Assembly: GCA_011947345.1 (NCBI GenBank)
Contig: JAAVTG010000565.1
Span: 248,001 to 312,000, forward strand
Origin: Phytophthora quininea
Taxonomy: Eukaryota; Oomycota; Peronosporomycetes; Peronosporales; Peronosporaceae
Direction of reading: 5' to 3'
DNA: 64,000 nt
The translations under genes were made by a program, and so were the position numbers. How positions within the stretch are numbered: position 1 is the stretch's first letter; each line of letters starts with the position of its first letter. A model generated the notes under the pieces. The model was not told the DNA's origin. It did no database searches and saw only the letters and a program-made list of their open reading frames with translations. Below, one piece after another: positions 42,842-54,077 of the stretch.

Positions 42842-44591
42842 AATGGAGTGGAAGCGGCTACTGGAGCATGTTTCGGCTGGTGGTAGTGGTGATCGGCAGT
42901 GAGGCTTTCTCCAGTCCACGGGCTGATGATATAGCCGTTGCAATTCAGAATCAGCATTCATCACAAGTGTTACTGCACAAATTCCTATGTACTTGCATAT
43001 CATTTTTCATAGTGAAATATTTCCAAAGAACTTGTTGATCATCTCCAATGCCACTGCAGGCTGATCTTGAGGAACCATGTGACCGGCACTGAACACGCGA
43101 ACGAACGTGAGTGCACTCGACGAGATCACCGATCCGGCACTATCACCGTCGATAACCATGTCGTGTGTCTCGGCAGCGTTGAAAGCCTCCGCGCCGGTCC
43201 ACTTCAGCGCTTGCAGCCACGCCAAATTGCCCGACCAGTTGCACATGAGGTCCGCGTCGCCAGCGTAGATCAACACACGCACGCCATCGTCCAGTAGATC
43301 ACCGACAAACGAGCTGCTGGACAGCATGACGTCGAACGAGTCGGTGAACGCTTTGTTGACGTCGAAGTTGCACATCTGCCACTCGCCCACGCGCTTGTCC
43401 ACGCGAAGAAACTCCCGCACGTTGGCCGAGTTCAGGTACGGCGTGACGGGGCCATTGTCGATGCACTTGAGCACGTCCGTGTCGCTGGTCGGGCACGGCT
43501 GGCGGATGTCGTACGGGTTGCGCTTGGCGGCGATGAACGGACTGCTGAGCTTATCATCGCAATAGGATTCCGCATCGAAACACACGCTCGTGTTGAACTG
43601 ACAGGCCTCCATTTGTTTCTCACACACAGCAGCTTCAGCCTTGAGCTCGACCAGCTCGCTTTCGCTCACGAACGACACGTTGTAGGCGTTGGTTGCCATG
43701 TCGATGAAGTGCGGGTTCTGGACGACCGGGTTCGTGCAGCCGTTCCCGATCGAGATGCCTTGCAGGTTGATATTCACTGCTCCATCAGGTTTGTGACGAT
43801 TCTGCTGGGCAATGAAGTGGGCGGCTGCAGGGACGTAGTGGCCGCCGTAGCTCTCGCCCGAGATGAAAAACTCTCGGTCTTGCAGCTCTGGATGACACTC
43901 CAGAAACCCCTGCAGGAACCAGTAGATGTTCTCTCCGACATTGTCTTCGTTGGTGTCGGCGTCGTGCGGGTCGGGGCCGTACGAGAAGCCGACGTTGGTG
44001 GGCTGGTCCAGCCACACCACGTTGGCGTCGTTAGTCCACGAGTACGGATGGAGCTCCGTCGACAAGTCCGGCAGCACCCGACACGGTCCGTTCTCGGTCA
44101 GCAGCGCCAACATACTTGACCCACCCGGTCCGCCGGTCAGCCACAACACCAACGGTGCCGTCTCGGGACTGCGTCGAGCTTCAAAGTACCAGAAGAAGTA
44201 GTGGTCGTCCACTTTGTTGGGCAGCTTGATGTAGCCCGAGTCCTGCTTGGTGTCTCCGCAGAAGTTGTCGGTCGGAAGTCCATCGGGCGTCGTCCTGATG
44301 ATTGGCTTGGTTACCTATTTTTCGGGTCAATTACGGTCGGGGTCTGGTCGATGGGTCTGAGGTTTTACTTAGGTAATTTACTTGACAAATCCGACCGCAA
44401 GTCTGACCTGAAAAATATGCCCAACGTGAATACTTCGGTATAGCCGGGTACATGGGTGGCAGGCTACTAAAACGAATGTAATTCTTATGGCGAGGACAGT
44501 AAAAAGCCTGAAATAGTGGGTAAAACATTGAGTTAGTCACTGCTTTTCGCATACCACAAGTTGCTCAAAACCATGTCTATCGTGTTGCTTT

Positions 44592-46094
44592 GTGGCATTT
44601 CTCAAAGGTATAGAAAACGAAGAGCCTTTGCTCATAGAGAGGTTGACGGGAATGAGTTCATTCGTCATTTTGCCTGCACTTGTCATGAGTGACATTGACG
44701 ACATCAATCCGTATAGAACAACTATACACTACAACGGTTTCCGTTTGACAAAGGCCTACGCATCGAATCTCAAGACAACGTACAGATGCAGCTATTACCG
44801 GTGGGGATGCAAGGCGAAGCTTGATGTGATGACCTCGGGGGTATTGGTCGAGAAGGGCTTGCCACATACATGTGAAGCAGCAGTTGAGATGATCGTCGTC
44901 TTGGAAAATTCAAGCGAGGATGGAGATGACAGCCAACAAGGAAGAACATCAATGTCAAGTTTATCCACTCAAAGAGACATGACCCAAGAGATGGCAGCCG
45001 AGGTCGACACGTTAGCCACACAACGAATGACAGCGACTCCATCAGCAATCTGGGATCAAATTCGTGAAGAATTCACTGCCAATGGCTTGATGAGGGGATT
45101 AACAAGGGAGCAAGTAATCAGCCGTGTGTATCGCGTCAGAAACCGTCACTTTGGATCGGCAATCTATGGCCAGGTGGAAATGCCGCCACTTTCTCGAACT
45201 CGTGATGGATCGAAGTTCTTTCAATTCCACCTATCATACGCGGGTGACGAGAAGACCGAGAGGATTTTGGGCTGGGGTCACCAAGCTTTGATTCGCTTGC
45301 TCACTTACAGCAACGTTTCACTGTTCGTGGACGGCACATTTCACTGCGTGACTGCCCCGTTTTACCAGTGCGTCATCGTCATGGTTCACGACCGAGGATC
45401 CAATTGCTACTTTCCGGTGATGTATGTGCTCTCGACTAGCAAAACAGAGTGGTCTTACTGCCACATCTTCGACTGCATGCAAGTGTCCACTGACATGAAC
45501 ATGGAGCCATCAACAATCTCGTGTGACTTTGAGCAAGGGCTGATCAACGCTATCCGTGACCAGTTTCCCAACACCACGATAATTGGCTGCCTGTTCCACT
45601 TCAAACAGGCCATCCAGCGTAGGGTGTTGAAGTTGCATATTCCGACTGATGAAGTTTCAGTGGATATGGACCGTGGAGTTCTCGATACACTTGCTGTACT
45701 GCCGCGCGAGCAGATTGACCCTCGGGGCATTGACTACGTGACGGCGAAGATAAAAGCTGTGACGTCGGACAGTGGCGTCACCTATAGTGGGGACAAGTGG
45801 GCAGCGTTCTGGTCATACTTTCGACGCACGTGGTTGGAGATGTTTACGCCTGAGCTGTGGAATGTCCGCGGAATTGACCGTCGTATCGTCAACAGGACAA
45901 ACAACCCGTTGGAACGATATAACCGAGAGCTGAATGACGAATTCACGACACAGAACCCAAATCTGCCGACTTTCATTGGAGTAATTGAACGCCATGCACA
46001 TCACTACGTGACGCTGCTGGAGGATGTTGCACGCGGACGAGCTCGAGCACCTGCCCATGGAACGTACTACACTCCATCCGACTTTTCGTTGTAA
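44592..46094 (+). CDS. MULE-2 transposase
   Basis: A 500-codon intact ORF; the Met at 44655 (MSSFVILPALVMSD) is an alternative start. An N-terminal FLYWCH-type zinc-finger region (YRCSYYRWGCKAKLDV ... LPHTC) binds DNA. The MULE DDE core has the first Asp in LFVDGTFH, the second in ISCDFEQGLINA, the C-x-x-H of GCLFHFKQ, and the Glu in NNPLERYNRELN. All catalytic positions are present, so it could mobilise itself and related elements. Confidence 0.92.
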   Translation: MAFLKGIENEEPLLIERLTGMSSFVILPALVMSDIDDINPYRTTIHYNGFRLTKAYASNLKTTYRCSYYRWGCKAKLDVMTSGVLVEKGLPHTCEAAVEMIVVLENSSEDGDDSQQGRTSMSSLSTQRDMTQEMAAEVDTLATQRMTATPSAIWDQIREEFTANGLMRGLTREQVISRVYRVRNRHFGSAIYGQVEMPPLSRTRDGSKFFQFHLSYAGDEKTERILGWGHQALIRLLTYSNVSLFVDGTFHCVTAPFYQCVIVMVHDRGSNCYFPVMYVLSTSKTEWSYCHIFDCMQVSTDMNMEPSTISCDFEQGLINAIRDQFPNTTIIGCLFHFKQAIQRRVLKLHIPTDEVSVDMDRGVLDTLAVLPREQIDPRGIDYVTAKIKAVTSDSGVTYSGDKWAAFWSYFRRTWLEMFTPELWNVRGIDRRIVNRTNNPLERYNRELNDEFTTQNPNLPTFIGVIERHAHHYVTLLEDVARGRARAPAHGTYYTPSDFSL

Positions 46095-46234
46095 GTCACC
46101 ACTTCAAGTTTGCATTGTATAGTTTCATTTACGAAAGATATGGTTAGATCTTAGTTTTGTGCCGGGGGCTTTTGAGTGTCTGGGATCTAATAAAAAAACA
46201 AGTTGAAACTTAAACTTATCATGTACACTATTAA

Positions 46235-46244
46235 GTGAGTGGGT

Positions 46245-46273
<29 letters not shown>
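46235..46273 (+). repeat. GTGA/GTGG microsatellite
   Basis: About nine degenerate tetranucleotide units (GTGA, GTGG, ending GCGA) downstream of the MULE-2 transposase. Confidence 0.85.
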
Positions 46274-46275
<2 letters not shown>

Positions 46276-46576
46276 AGTCAATTAAAGCTATTTTAAGTTT
46301 GAACCACCATAATTTCGGTGATCAGTTCCTTGGCTTGGCTGCGAAGTTGAAGTGTCAGCCTCGTCACATGATAATCAGCGAAAGAAAGTACATGTATCAT
46401 GTACATTGGTCAAGAGCAAAAGCTTGCTCGCGTCCCTCTATTACCACATCATTCCCGTGTACCTTACCTTTGACCTGTCACCACGAACTGCCACCTTGGT
46501 TAGAGTGGTCTGACGGAATGGGTGCACGGGGCGGACATCGGCGGACGAATGGGCGACGAACCTTACGTGAAGAATA

Positions 46577-46655
46577 GGACCTGACGGGGTCTGAACCCGA
46601 ACCAAATGCTTAGGATTGCTGACACACACTCAGTGCGCCACTATCTTCTAAATTT
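46577..46655 (-). other. tRNA-like segment, possible SINE head
   Basis: The minus strand has an A-box-like TGGCGCACTG and, about 35 bases on, a B-box-like GGTTCAGACCCC with a possible T-stem, the internal RNA polymerase III promoter layout. Stems are imperfect and no anticodon can be assigned. It lies inside MULE-2, so it may have been captured or inserted later. Confidence 0.35.
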
Positions 46656-47157
46656 TGTATGCTATCTGGGTTTTATTGGTGGCTGCTACTTCCAGTGTAG
46701 GCAGAAGTCACTTGAGATAAATCCGTAAAGTTTTGTTGTTGTCCCCTACTCGATGTTTCGTATTTCTGTGGTCGGGACCAGGGTTGGGGTCTTAGTTTTT
46801 GCAAACTATCTCAGATTCTGAATCTGATAATATCTGAAAAAACCTGACCATAAACCTGACCCCGACCGTAATTGACCCGATAAAATTCTACCGATTGGCT
46901 TGGCTTGGACGTCGTCACTTGGCAATGCTCTGTGAAGCAACCCTTGAAGTGCACCGATCCCAAGGAGGAGACAAACCAAGCCGATCAACGCCAGGAGAGG
47001 GACACGGTACTTGTGAGCTCGTTCAACCGTAAAACCATCTAGCAACGGCGTGCTCTCTGTCGTCATAGCTGCCGAAAGTCTTCGCTCAATTCCCTGCACC
47101 TTTTCCACAAATCTCATGAGCTTTTCGTTCTACTTCACTTGAGATTTTCGTATCAAA

Positions 47158-48604
47158 ATGAGCCGCACGACCGAGTCGACGCCTCTTGTTGGGGTCACCC
47201 ACAGCTCCGTCTGGAGCTTCCGTCGTTCGACCACTCGCTCCAGCCTCGTGGCTATTGCGGGGGTGACTTTCCTACTCTGTTTGGCGTTCATCGTCCACCA
47301 AGACTCGTCTCTCCAGAGCCTGAAAGGATCCACCGTCTCCAGCCAAGAGTTCTTTTGCGGCCTGAGTGCCCATGAAACAGGCTACATCAAACTCCCCAAC
47401 AAGGACGACGACCACTATTTCTATTGGTTTGTCGAGTCCAATTCAGCTCCTCAGGTGGACCCTTTGGTGCTGTGGCTTACGGGGGTCCCGGCTGCTCCAG
47501 TATGATGGCCTTGCTGGCCGAGAATGGGCCGTGCCATGTCCAAATAGATCTAACCACCAAGGGTAATCCTTACTCGTGGAATCAAGAAGCCAATGTCATC
47601 TGGCTGGACCAACCGACCGGCGTCGGATACTCGTACGGTCCCAAAGTGGACTACGACTCAGGGGAGCTCAATGTTGCTGAAAACATATACTGGTTCCTCC
47701 AGGAGTTCCTCAAGACACACCCGGAGCTGAAAGACAGAGCGTTCTTCGTGACGGGGAGAGTTACGGCGGGCATTATGTGCCGGCAGCAGCCAACTACATT
47801 CTAAAGGCGAATATGCTGCGTCATTTAAGACCGGGAGCTCTGCACATTAATCTGGCAGGGATTGCGGTGGGGAATGGACTTACAGATCCAGCCGTGCAGT
47901 ACCAGCACAGTGTGGACATGGCTTTCAACTCGTATAATGTGTCACTGCTGGACGAGAAAGCGATCGAGGACATGAAGAAGGCGCAGCCTGTATGTCATGA
48001 GCTGATTCTGCAGTGTCAGAAGGACCGACTGACGTGCTTCGACGCCATGGAATTCTGTTTCGGAACACTGGAAGGACCGTACTACCAGTCGGGAAGAAAC
48101 CCGTACGACATCCGTCAAGCATGTCACGAAGAGAACGTGATGAAGTGCTTCCACTTTGAACACATTGACGAGTACTTGAACTCGCCTGTAGTGCTGAAAG
48201 AACTGGGCGTTGACGTGCACAAGTCCAAGCCCTGGCGAGAGTGTGATGCGACAGTGGGGGCAGGCTTTGTGTTTGATGAAATGTTGTCTTCGGCTGAGGA
48301 TGTCAAGCAGCTGCTGGAGGCAGGAGTGCGCGTGTTGATTTACGCTGGAGACGCAGATATCATGTGCAATTGGGTGGGTAACCAGGCGTGGGTCATGGCA
48401 CTGGACTGGAGCGGCAAAGCGCAGTTTAATGAGGCTCCGAACCATCCATTCGTGACGTCCGCAGCTAAAGATGCTGGTCGCGTGCGTTCGTTTGAGAATT
48501 TGGTGTTTATTCGAGTCTTCAACTCTGGCCACATGGTGCCGATGGATCAGCCCGCAGTCTCCTTTGAGATGATTAACAAGTTTTTCCACAACCAGGATTT
48601 CTGA
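47158..48604 (+). CDS. Serine carboxypeptidase 9 (S10), two single-base frame breaks
   Basis: Starts MSRTTESTPLVGVTHSS. The anchor is VAIAGVTFLLCLAFIVH, followed by the S10 domain and no intron. Two breaks, each missing one G. At 47481-47485 GGGGG stands for six, disrupting LTGGPGCSSM. At 47753-47756 GGGG stands for five, disrupting VTGESYGGHYVPAA in the same way as SCP6 and SCP7. All motifs survive in shifted frames: AENGPC, YAGDADIMCNWVGN (Asp), FNSGHMVPMDQP (His). The divergent SCP8 start is only 92 bp upstream, a second head-to-head pair like SCP1/SCP2. Confidence 0.85.
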
Positions 48605-48699
48605 GCTGTATTGAGAGAGTATCTGAGAAGTTGTGATGTCAATACAAACCCTGCAACTGACCGAAAACCCTTTTCAAGACGACTGCAGGAATCAGTTAT

Positions 48700-51058
48700 T
48701 TCTCGGCTCGGTCGCGAGGTACTTGCGATTTGGCTTTCCTCCTGGGAGATATTTCTCTGTCATGTCAGCGATTTTCTTATCCGTCCAAGGTGTATAGAAG
48801 CCGCCTGCAGCATGTTTGTAGCTGAACTTTGAAAGCACACATCCCACTCACCAGGCTGACTTACTTGACATTCCATACTGAACATGGACGCAAACTCGCT
48901 GCCGAGATACCTTTTCATCCATTTTCGGCCCTCGTCCTTGTCACTCCATCCGGGTAATACAAAGTACTCTTCTGGTCCTCGTAGGAACACCTCAATCTCT
49001 GGGTCATCAGGACACTCGGCATCAGGAATTCTCCAGTCAGCTGGTTGGCCTCGTTTTCAACCACCCTTCTCAAGTATTCGAGATATGCGTTGACAAGTCC
49101 AAAGAACTCGCGGCTCTCCCTCTCCGAAAACCCGACCTTCTCTGCATACTGTGCGATCTTGTCGATAATGTTGCCGTAATAGTTAGTGCCTAGACGGTGG
49201 GTGAGCTTCGCTAAGTCCTTGAAAACTCACTTGCTACCACACTGCTGCACACATTCCCACAGCATGACAAAATTGATATAATCTCCAAGACGATGCGGGG
49301 CCCAGTACAATGCCTCATTGAACAGCGTCTTGAGAACTCTTTTCTTCGTCTTGGGAGCTTCCAAGAGCCCACAAAGTGTACAGTGAGATCGAGCAAGTTC
49401 TCGATGGTTGTTTTCTTGAAGCACGATAAATACAGCGACTTGATGGCCTTCCACCCGAACGAATTGACAAGCTTGGCGATCGGGGCGGCGATCTTTACGT
49501 CAACGTTTAAATCACACTCAAATTTTTCGAAGAAAGCGCGGACAAGCGAGATATCGCTTGCTTTCACTAGCGCTTCGCACATATTGCTCCACCAGGTTAT
49601 CGACATACTGTAGAGATATTCAGATGTCTCCAGCAGCGCTGCAAAATCTGCAAGAATACTCAGTGACGCGTGATTTACGTAAGCAACAGCCAGTTCATTT
49701 CCGCCAAGGTCCTGGATATGTTTCATGCTCGTCATAGCAGGTAGAACAAGCATTGCATACCTTGAGTATTGCGTACGTTTTGTTGGCATTGAAGATTTGG
49801 AATCAACCTGGAAATCAACATCGTTCGGGCTCTTCGTCATCCGCCAGTGGTCGATGCACGCTTCATCAGGCAGCAAGATGGTGCTGCTGCCAGGCCGTGC
49901 CCACATTTGTCGGAACGTTTCGCCATCTGGATTTGGGGTAGTCTAGGCATACTTGCTCCTTCTCGATGTCTACGTCGTAGTCGTCTTTTGCTGAAGACAG
50001 GATACGTCCACCAATCGAATACCAAACAATGAAGTCTTTGTGGGTTTCGTCTTCCCAATAGTCAGGAAAATCGATCATGCCATACGTAACCTCACGAACC
50101 AACTTGACAGGCAGAAGCGTTAGCCGTTGAGTGGAAGATAAAGTGTCGTTAAATGATCTCAAAGCTTGCACGCGCTTCAAGTCCAGCCCTGTCAGAGCAT
50201 CCAGCCCTTTCGAATTCAATTCCTTCTCAGTGTAAATATTCTTGAGCAATACAACAGACGGCATCGAATCCTGGACGGCGTTAAATGTCGTGACTCCTGT
50301 TTGGCCAAGTATCTGTAATCAGGTTGCAGATGGATAGAGAAGACCAACGCAGCTTGAACGCGAGCACTAGACCCCTCAGTCTGCACGTTGTATCCGGCGT
50401 GACAACTGCGAAATTCGCCTGACCGTCCGCAGTCTGCCGTCCGTCAAATTTAAACATTTGGTTTCCGTCAGGAAGGACCACCGCCCCACCTTTCGTGACC
50501 GACGGAAGATGCACCACCAAAATTGCTTCCTCATTCCCGACACGTTTACTGGGGAAGCCTCCTTTGCGATACAAAACCAACTTGTGGAGCTCCCAATAAA
50601 GCATGCCTTCGGCATAGTAGCAGTCTTCGGCGATGTCTGCGATGCCCAATTGACGACAAGCCTTTCTCATCAGTGATTCCAACCCTTCGAACCACACATC
50701 ATCGTCCAGTTTCACACAGTTCCCCTCAATCTCCCACAGACTGTCCTTAAATATGGCAGTTGCTTGATCTTCGCTCAATGGGAACGCAGTTTTCCCAATA
50801 CCACCGACTTCCAGTGTCGGATGCAATGGCAGCTTGTTCTCGCGTCCTGCAAATGGCAGTTGAGATTTTTCCCTTTTTCAAAATGTTGTGGATGATGCCA
50901 CCCAAACTGGAACATTCATCTGAGCATGGCCGTTTGATGGCATCGCGGTATTCGCTGTAGAATGGCCAGTCGTCAGAGAACGCGACAGGAACTTTTCTGT
51001 TGTTTCAGCAGCTCGCGGAGGCGACGAAGTCAGCCGTCGGCGCCGGGCGTTGATCCAT
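48700..51058 (-). pseudogene. 2OG-oxygenase-like gene F, divergent, metal ligands lost
   Basis: Same order of regions as the family but strongly diverged. The N-terminus (FSDDWPFYSEYRDAIKRPC) is in broken frames. The core (50826-50281) has LHKLVLYRKGG followed by F-P-S-K-R-V-G, where sister copies have H-F-A-K-H-x-D. The distal His/Arg string is also absent (DTTCRLRGLVLAF). The linker (YTEKELNSKGLDALTGLDLKRVQAL), helical region (49906-49211) and C-terminal domain (VFLRGPEEYF ... ARKW-like RKWMKRYLGSEFASMFSMECQ) follow. A possible intron (GTAAGTCAG...CTGCAG, about 48806-48866) lies near the end; the C-terminus is uncertain. Either an old pseudogene or a pseudoenzyme lineage; the shared frame breaks near 49900 and 49400 favour decay. 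Confidence 0.65.
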
Positions 51059-51688
51059 GGCAGGCTAGGCAACAGCGAGGAGCTTGGGCAAGAAGTCCGA
51101 TTGATATGCAAACACGGACTCCTATTACTTGTGCTTAGACTTCTCCTCTATACGAGCTGGCTAAAACGGAACTGAGGCCTAAGACTTACATGCATGGCGC
51201 TGAGATGACTTTAAATGTAATATGTCCTTTGTCCACCGTCATCTCGTTGCACCTTGACTTCCACACCCTTCTCAACGCACTCAACCTTCGGAGCTGGCCG
51301 AGACCTTCACTCACTGGTCAGCCACAGCCAACGTTGTGGGCTCCGGGGAGAGCAGGATTTTAACATCTTCGTCTGCTGTCTGCGTAGCGTTGTCTACTAC
51401 CTCATCGCTAATGTCACTCCACATCCGAACCAACAATCTAATTGGGAAGTTACTCCTGTATATGGCTTCCAAAAACTTTAATTGGGATATTTTTGGGATT
51501 CCCTGCAAAAAGTTAAAGGCACATTTTCATGTAAAAGTCTAGTACTAAAAATCGAAATTAAAGGGTAGTTCATGATCTGGCGGAAGCACAACCATGAAAG
51601 AAGCAGAACAAGAGTGCAGCTCAAGAGCATATTAGGAGATAACATTTAAAATCATAGTAGTAACCAGCAGAACTTGCAACTCACTTTT
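51059..51688. other. Intergenic between 2OG-F and 2OG-G
   Basis: No gene, transposon end or RNA recognised. It would contain the 5' flank of F and the 3' flank of G, both on the minus strand. Confidence 0.45.
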
Positions 51689-53916
51689 CTACTGGCTACC
51701 ACGACCACTACCGCAACGTTCCTTCAAGGTATTGAGCTCAGTCTTGTAGATCTGCAGAATTTGCTGGCGCTGGGAAAACCACTGGCGCGTTTTCGTGATG
51801 GTCACAACAAATTCACCGTCACTTTTGTGCGCTTCCAACTGGAACGAAGCTTTGATCTGCTTCGACGCATCCACTTGGCAGCATAGTTTTGAGCCTTTTG
51901 AAGAGACGTAAATCGTTGGATCCCCTTGGTGCTCGTCGTTTCTTCACCACTTCGGAGGAACGCCTCCACCTTTAAGTTCTTGGGAAAGGAGGCGTCGGGC
52001 ATTTCCCAGGTGAAAGGCATATCGAGCGCTCGAATGTGGTGGTTCAACCACTTCACCCTCATCTCGACATTACCTGCAAACAGCTCCCGTTTACCGTTAT
52101 CCAGACCCTAACTGCTGCGATAACTCTGAAGCCACTGGCCGAAGTAAACTTGGGTCTGCTTGCTGGAACTTAGCCACGACAGTTTTGACTGCAACTTCGT
52201 CTTCGCAGTGAATCACCCACTTCCACAGTGGTCCGAGAGCTTCAAACGAACACAACTCCGCGCTACTAAAAGCCAATACCTTTTCTATGGATTTTGCCAT
52301 AACTGCCTTCCGAGCTTCTTCATCTTGGAGTTCGTCGGCTACACTAAGAGCAGTTATCAAAGTGCTTATGATCAAAGTGTTCAGAAACGTCTCAGCAATT
52401 GCTGCCCAGCCAAACGCTTTCGCAAGCAAAATGAGCGACGGCGAAACGCAAACGCGGAAATGAGAAGGCACCCGTCTCCAGAAATGTGTGAGTAGCAGAT
52501 TCGCCAGCTCGGAATCGCTCGAACTACCTACAAACTCACACAACACGCGAAAAAAGCTCGACCCACTTCTTCCTCCATGAGGTCGCGATTTACCACGTCC
52601 GTAAAGTTTCTGAGAGCAGCAGACTCCGGAGGTTGTTGGTATTGCATCACTTCAGCCCTAGCGTCTTTATCGATAGTCTCGGAAGTCATCTCTCTGAATG
52701 CGCCTCGAACTGCGGCGTTGGCGGAAAGCTCAGACATGAAAACGTCCAAAGCAGCCTCCGCATCAATATACATCGTTGCCCTGGAGACAGCAACTGCACC
52801 TGTCTAAACAATCACCGCGTATCGAGAATACTTGACGTTCCGAGTCGCTGCCTCGTTACCAGTGTCTCCTTCGTGTGTACTAGTACCGAGAGGTTCCCAC
52901 ATCTGAGTTATAGACTCGAACATTGGGTTCAAGATGTTTAAGCGCAAGATCAAGTTTGAGTTGACACTCAGTGTTTGTCCTCGCACAGAATACCGAGTCA
53001 TCGAGTCGGATCGATAGTTCACGGACATCTCGTCAGCGTCATCATAGTCGATCTCGTGCTCCAGTTCAGCTAGGAAGAAATGTATCCTTCTGTCAGAGGC
53101 GACAGATTCATTCGCCTCCTCAAGGGCGCAGAATCTCGCACGGTCGACTCCTTTCAGTGCCCCAGAACTCAGTTTTTCGATGCTTTTCGTTGTGTACTGG
53201 TGAGACAGCAGAAGCGCAAAGTCATCTTTATCCGTCATGATCCTAATTGCAGCAAACAACTCGTCACTAAGTGCATGATAGTGATCCGTTTGCAAGTTTT
53301 GAATGCTTAGCGGCAAGCAGATCGAATACACCAGCGCCAGTCGATACAATTTCGTAACATTTTCCACTGAATGCTCTGCATCTGCATAATGAACTGCAAA
53401 ATGGGGAAGATAACCCGTCGTGCCGTCCTTCTTGCCGAAATCGTGACGATACTGCTGCGTGCCATTCCGATACACAATCAAGTCGCCTCCTTTGTGCAGA
53501 CTGGGCGGCTGGATCATTAGTGTCGCGATCATACCGTCTTCTTTCTCCGTGTCACGGTGTTTCGTGAAGTGGCCTCCATCGCCATACACCAGCAGCTTGT
53601 ACAGCTTGCACTCCAACGGCACGTCACTACACCCCAGTCGCTCTGCAACAGCCTTCATTAACTTGTCAATTCCAATCTTCCACAGCGGGTTATTGATCTT
53701 CACTTTATCTGCACCCAACTGCCAGCTGTTGCGGACATTGTCGTCAAGTAGAGTCTCACAGTCTCTGCCGAACGGAGACTTGTCACCGACTGCAATCAGC
53801 TTCTCAACAACCTCAGTCGTCAATGGAACCGACACGGGCCCCACCCCATCAACTACCAGTCCAGGGATTGTGGGAAGGGAAGCTGCTTGTCCTCCAAAGG
53901 AAATCCTGGAATTCAC
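51689..53916 (-). pseudogene. 2OG-Fe(II) oxygenase-like gene G, core intact
   Basis: It has the longest uninterrupted catalytic part of the family (53916-52804, 370 codons). GGQAASLPTIPGLVVDG leads into the core with GGHFTKHRDTEK (H-x-D), YRHDFGKKDG, ADAEHSVEN (distal H) and KLYRLALVYS (Arg), a complete ligand set. Linker, helical region (52773-52097) and C-terminal domain (EMPDASFPKNLKVEAFL ... VVTITKTRQWF) follow in three further frames, with breaks near 52805, 52540, 52080 and 51870. The acidic N-terminal leader (WPFG segment) is not found upstream of 53916, so the start is truncated or lies in an unseen exon; the DDE element begins about 50 bp further on. It is the best candidate for residual catalytic activity. 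Confidence 0.75.
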
Positions 53917-53983
53917 AAGGCGTTAGCAAAATCGCCGGGGAGCTGTGAAGTCCAATAATAAGAGAATCAATAGTTGGTTTGTT

Positions 53984-54077
53984 AAAGATACTGGGGAATT
54001 TCCTGGGACCACTTGGGACCACCCGGACCACCTAGACCACCTGGACCACTTTCCCGCTCACTGTCCCCGGTATCTTT
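53984..54077. repeat. Left-end hairpin with GGACCAC repeats
   Basis: AAAGATACTGGGGA at 53984-53997 pairs with TCCCCGGTATCTTT at 54064-54077 (one mismatch). The loop holds five near-copies of the unit GGACCACYY (about 54004-54050). Confidence 0.75.

Larger units (their letters stand above)
44311..46892 (+). mobile_element. MULE-2: complete Mutator-like element in SCP8
   Basis: About 2.58 kb, with terminal inverted repeats of about 35 bp sharing TCGGGTCAATTACGGTCGGG at 44322-44341 and its reverse complement at 46861-46880. The 11-bp direct repeat GATTGGCTTGG flanks it exactly (44300-44310 and 46893-46903); one copy belongs to the SCP8 coding sequence. It contains an uninterrupted transposase ORF. 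Ends, duplication and ORF together indicate an autonomous, fairly young insertion. Confidence 0.93.
43007..47066 (-). pseudogene. Serine carboxypeptidase 8, split by MULE-2
   Basis: Start MTTESTPLLDGFTVERAHKYR at 47066, with the tag ESTPLL and the anchor VPLLALIGLVCLLLGIGAL. Coding continues to 46893, is interrupted by MULE-2 (44311-46892) and resumes from 44310 to 43007. The catalytic part is otherwise clean: GGPGGSSM, TENGPC, ISGESYGGHYVPAAAH (Ser), YAGDADLMCNW (Asp), FSAGHMVPQDQP (His). It retains TTTTT before the serine motif where its inverted near-twin SCP3 has TTTT. The interruption falls between the stem and the catalytic domain, within codons for Lys-Pro-Ile. Before insertion this was probably an active member. 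Confidence 0.9.

Noticed and set aside
36830..47760. Programmed ribosomal frameshifting at the G-E-S-Y string of SCP6, SCP7 and SCP9
   Set aside because: Tempting because the event is identical, but no slippery heptamer or downstream pseudoknot is evident and the same one-base deficit occurs at unrelated runs, including in housekeeping genes.
20094..48604. RXLR or Crinkler effector genes among the short ORFs and SCP N-termini
   Set aside because: No secretion signal followed by RXLR-EER or LFLAK was found; the SCP N-termini are membrane anchors preceded by a charged tail.
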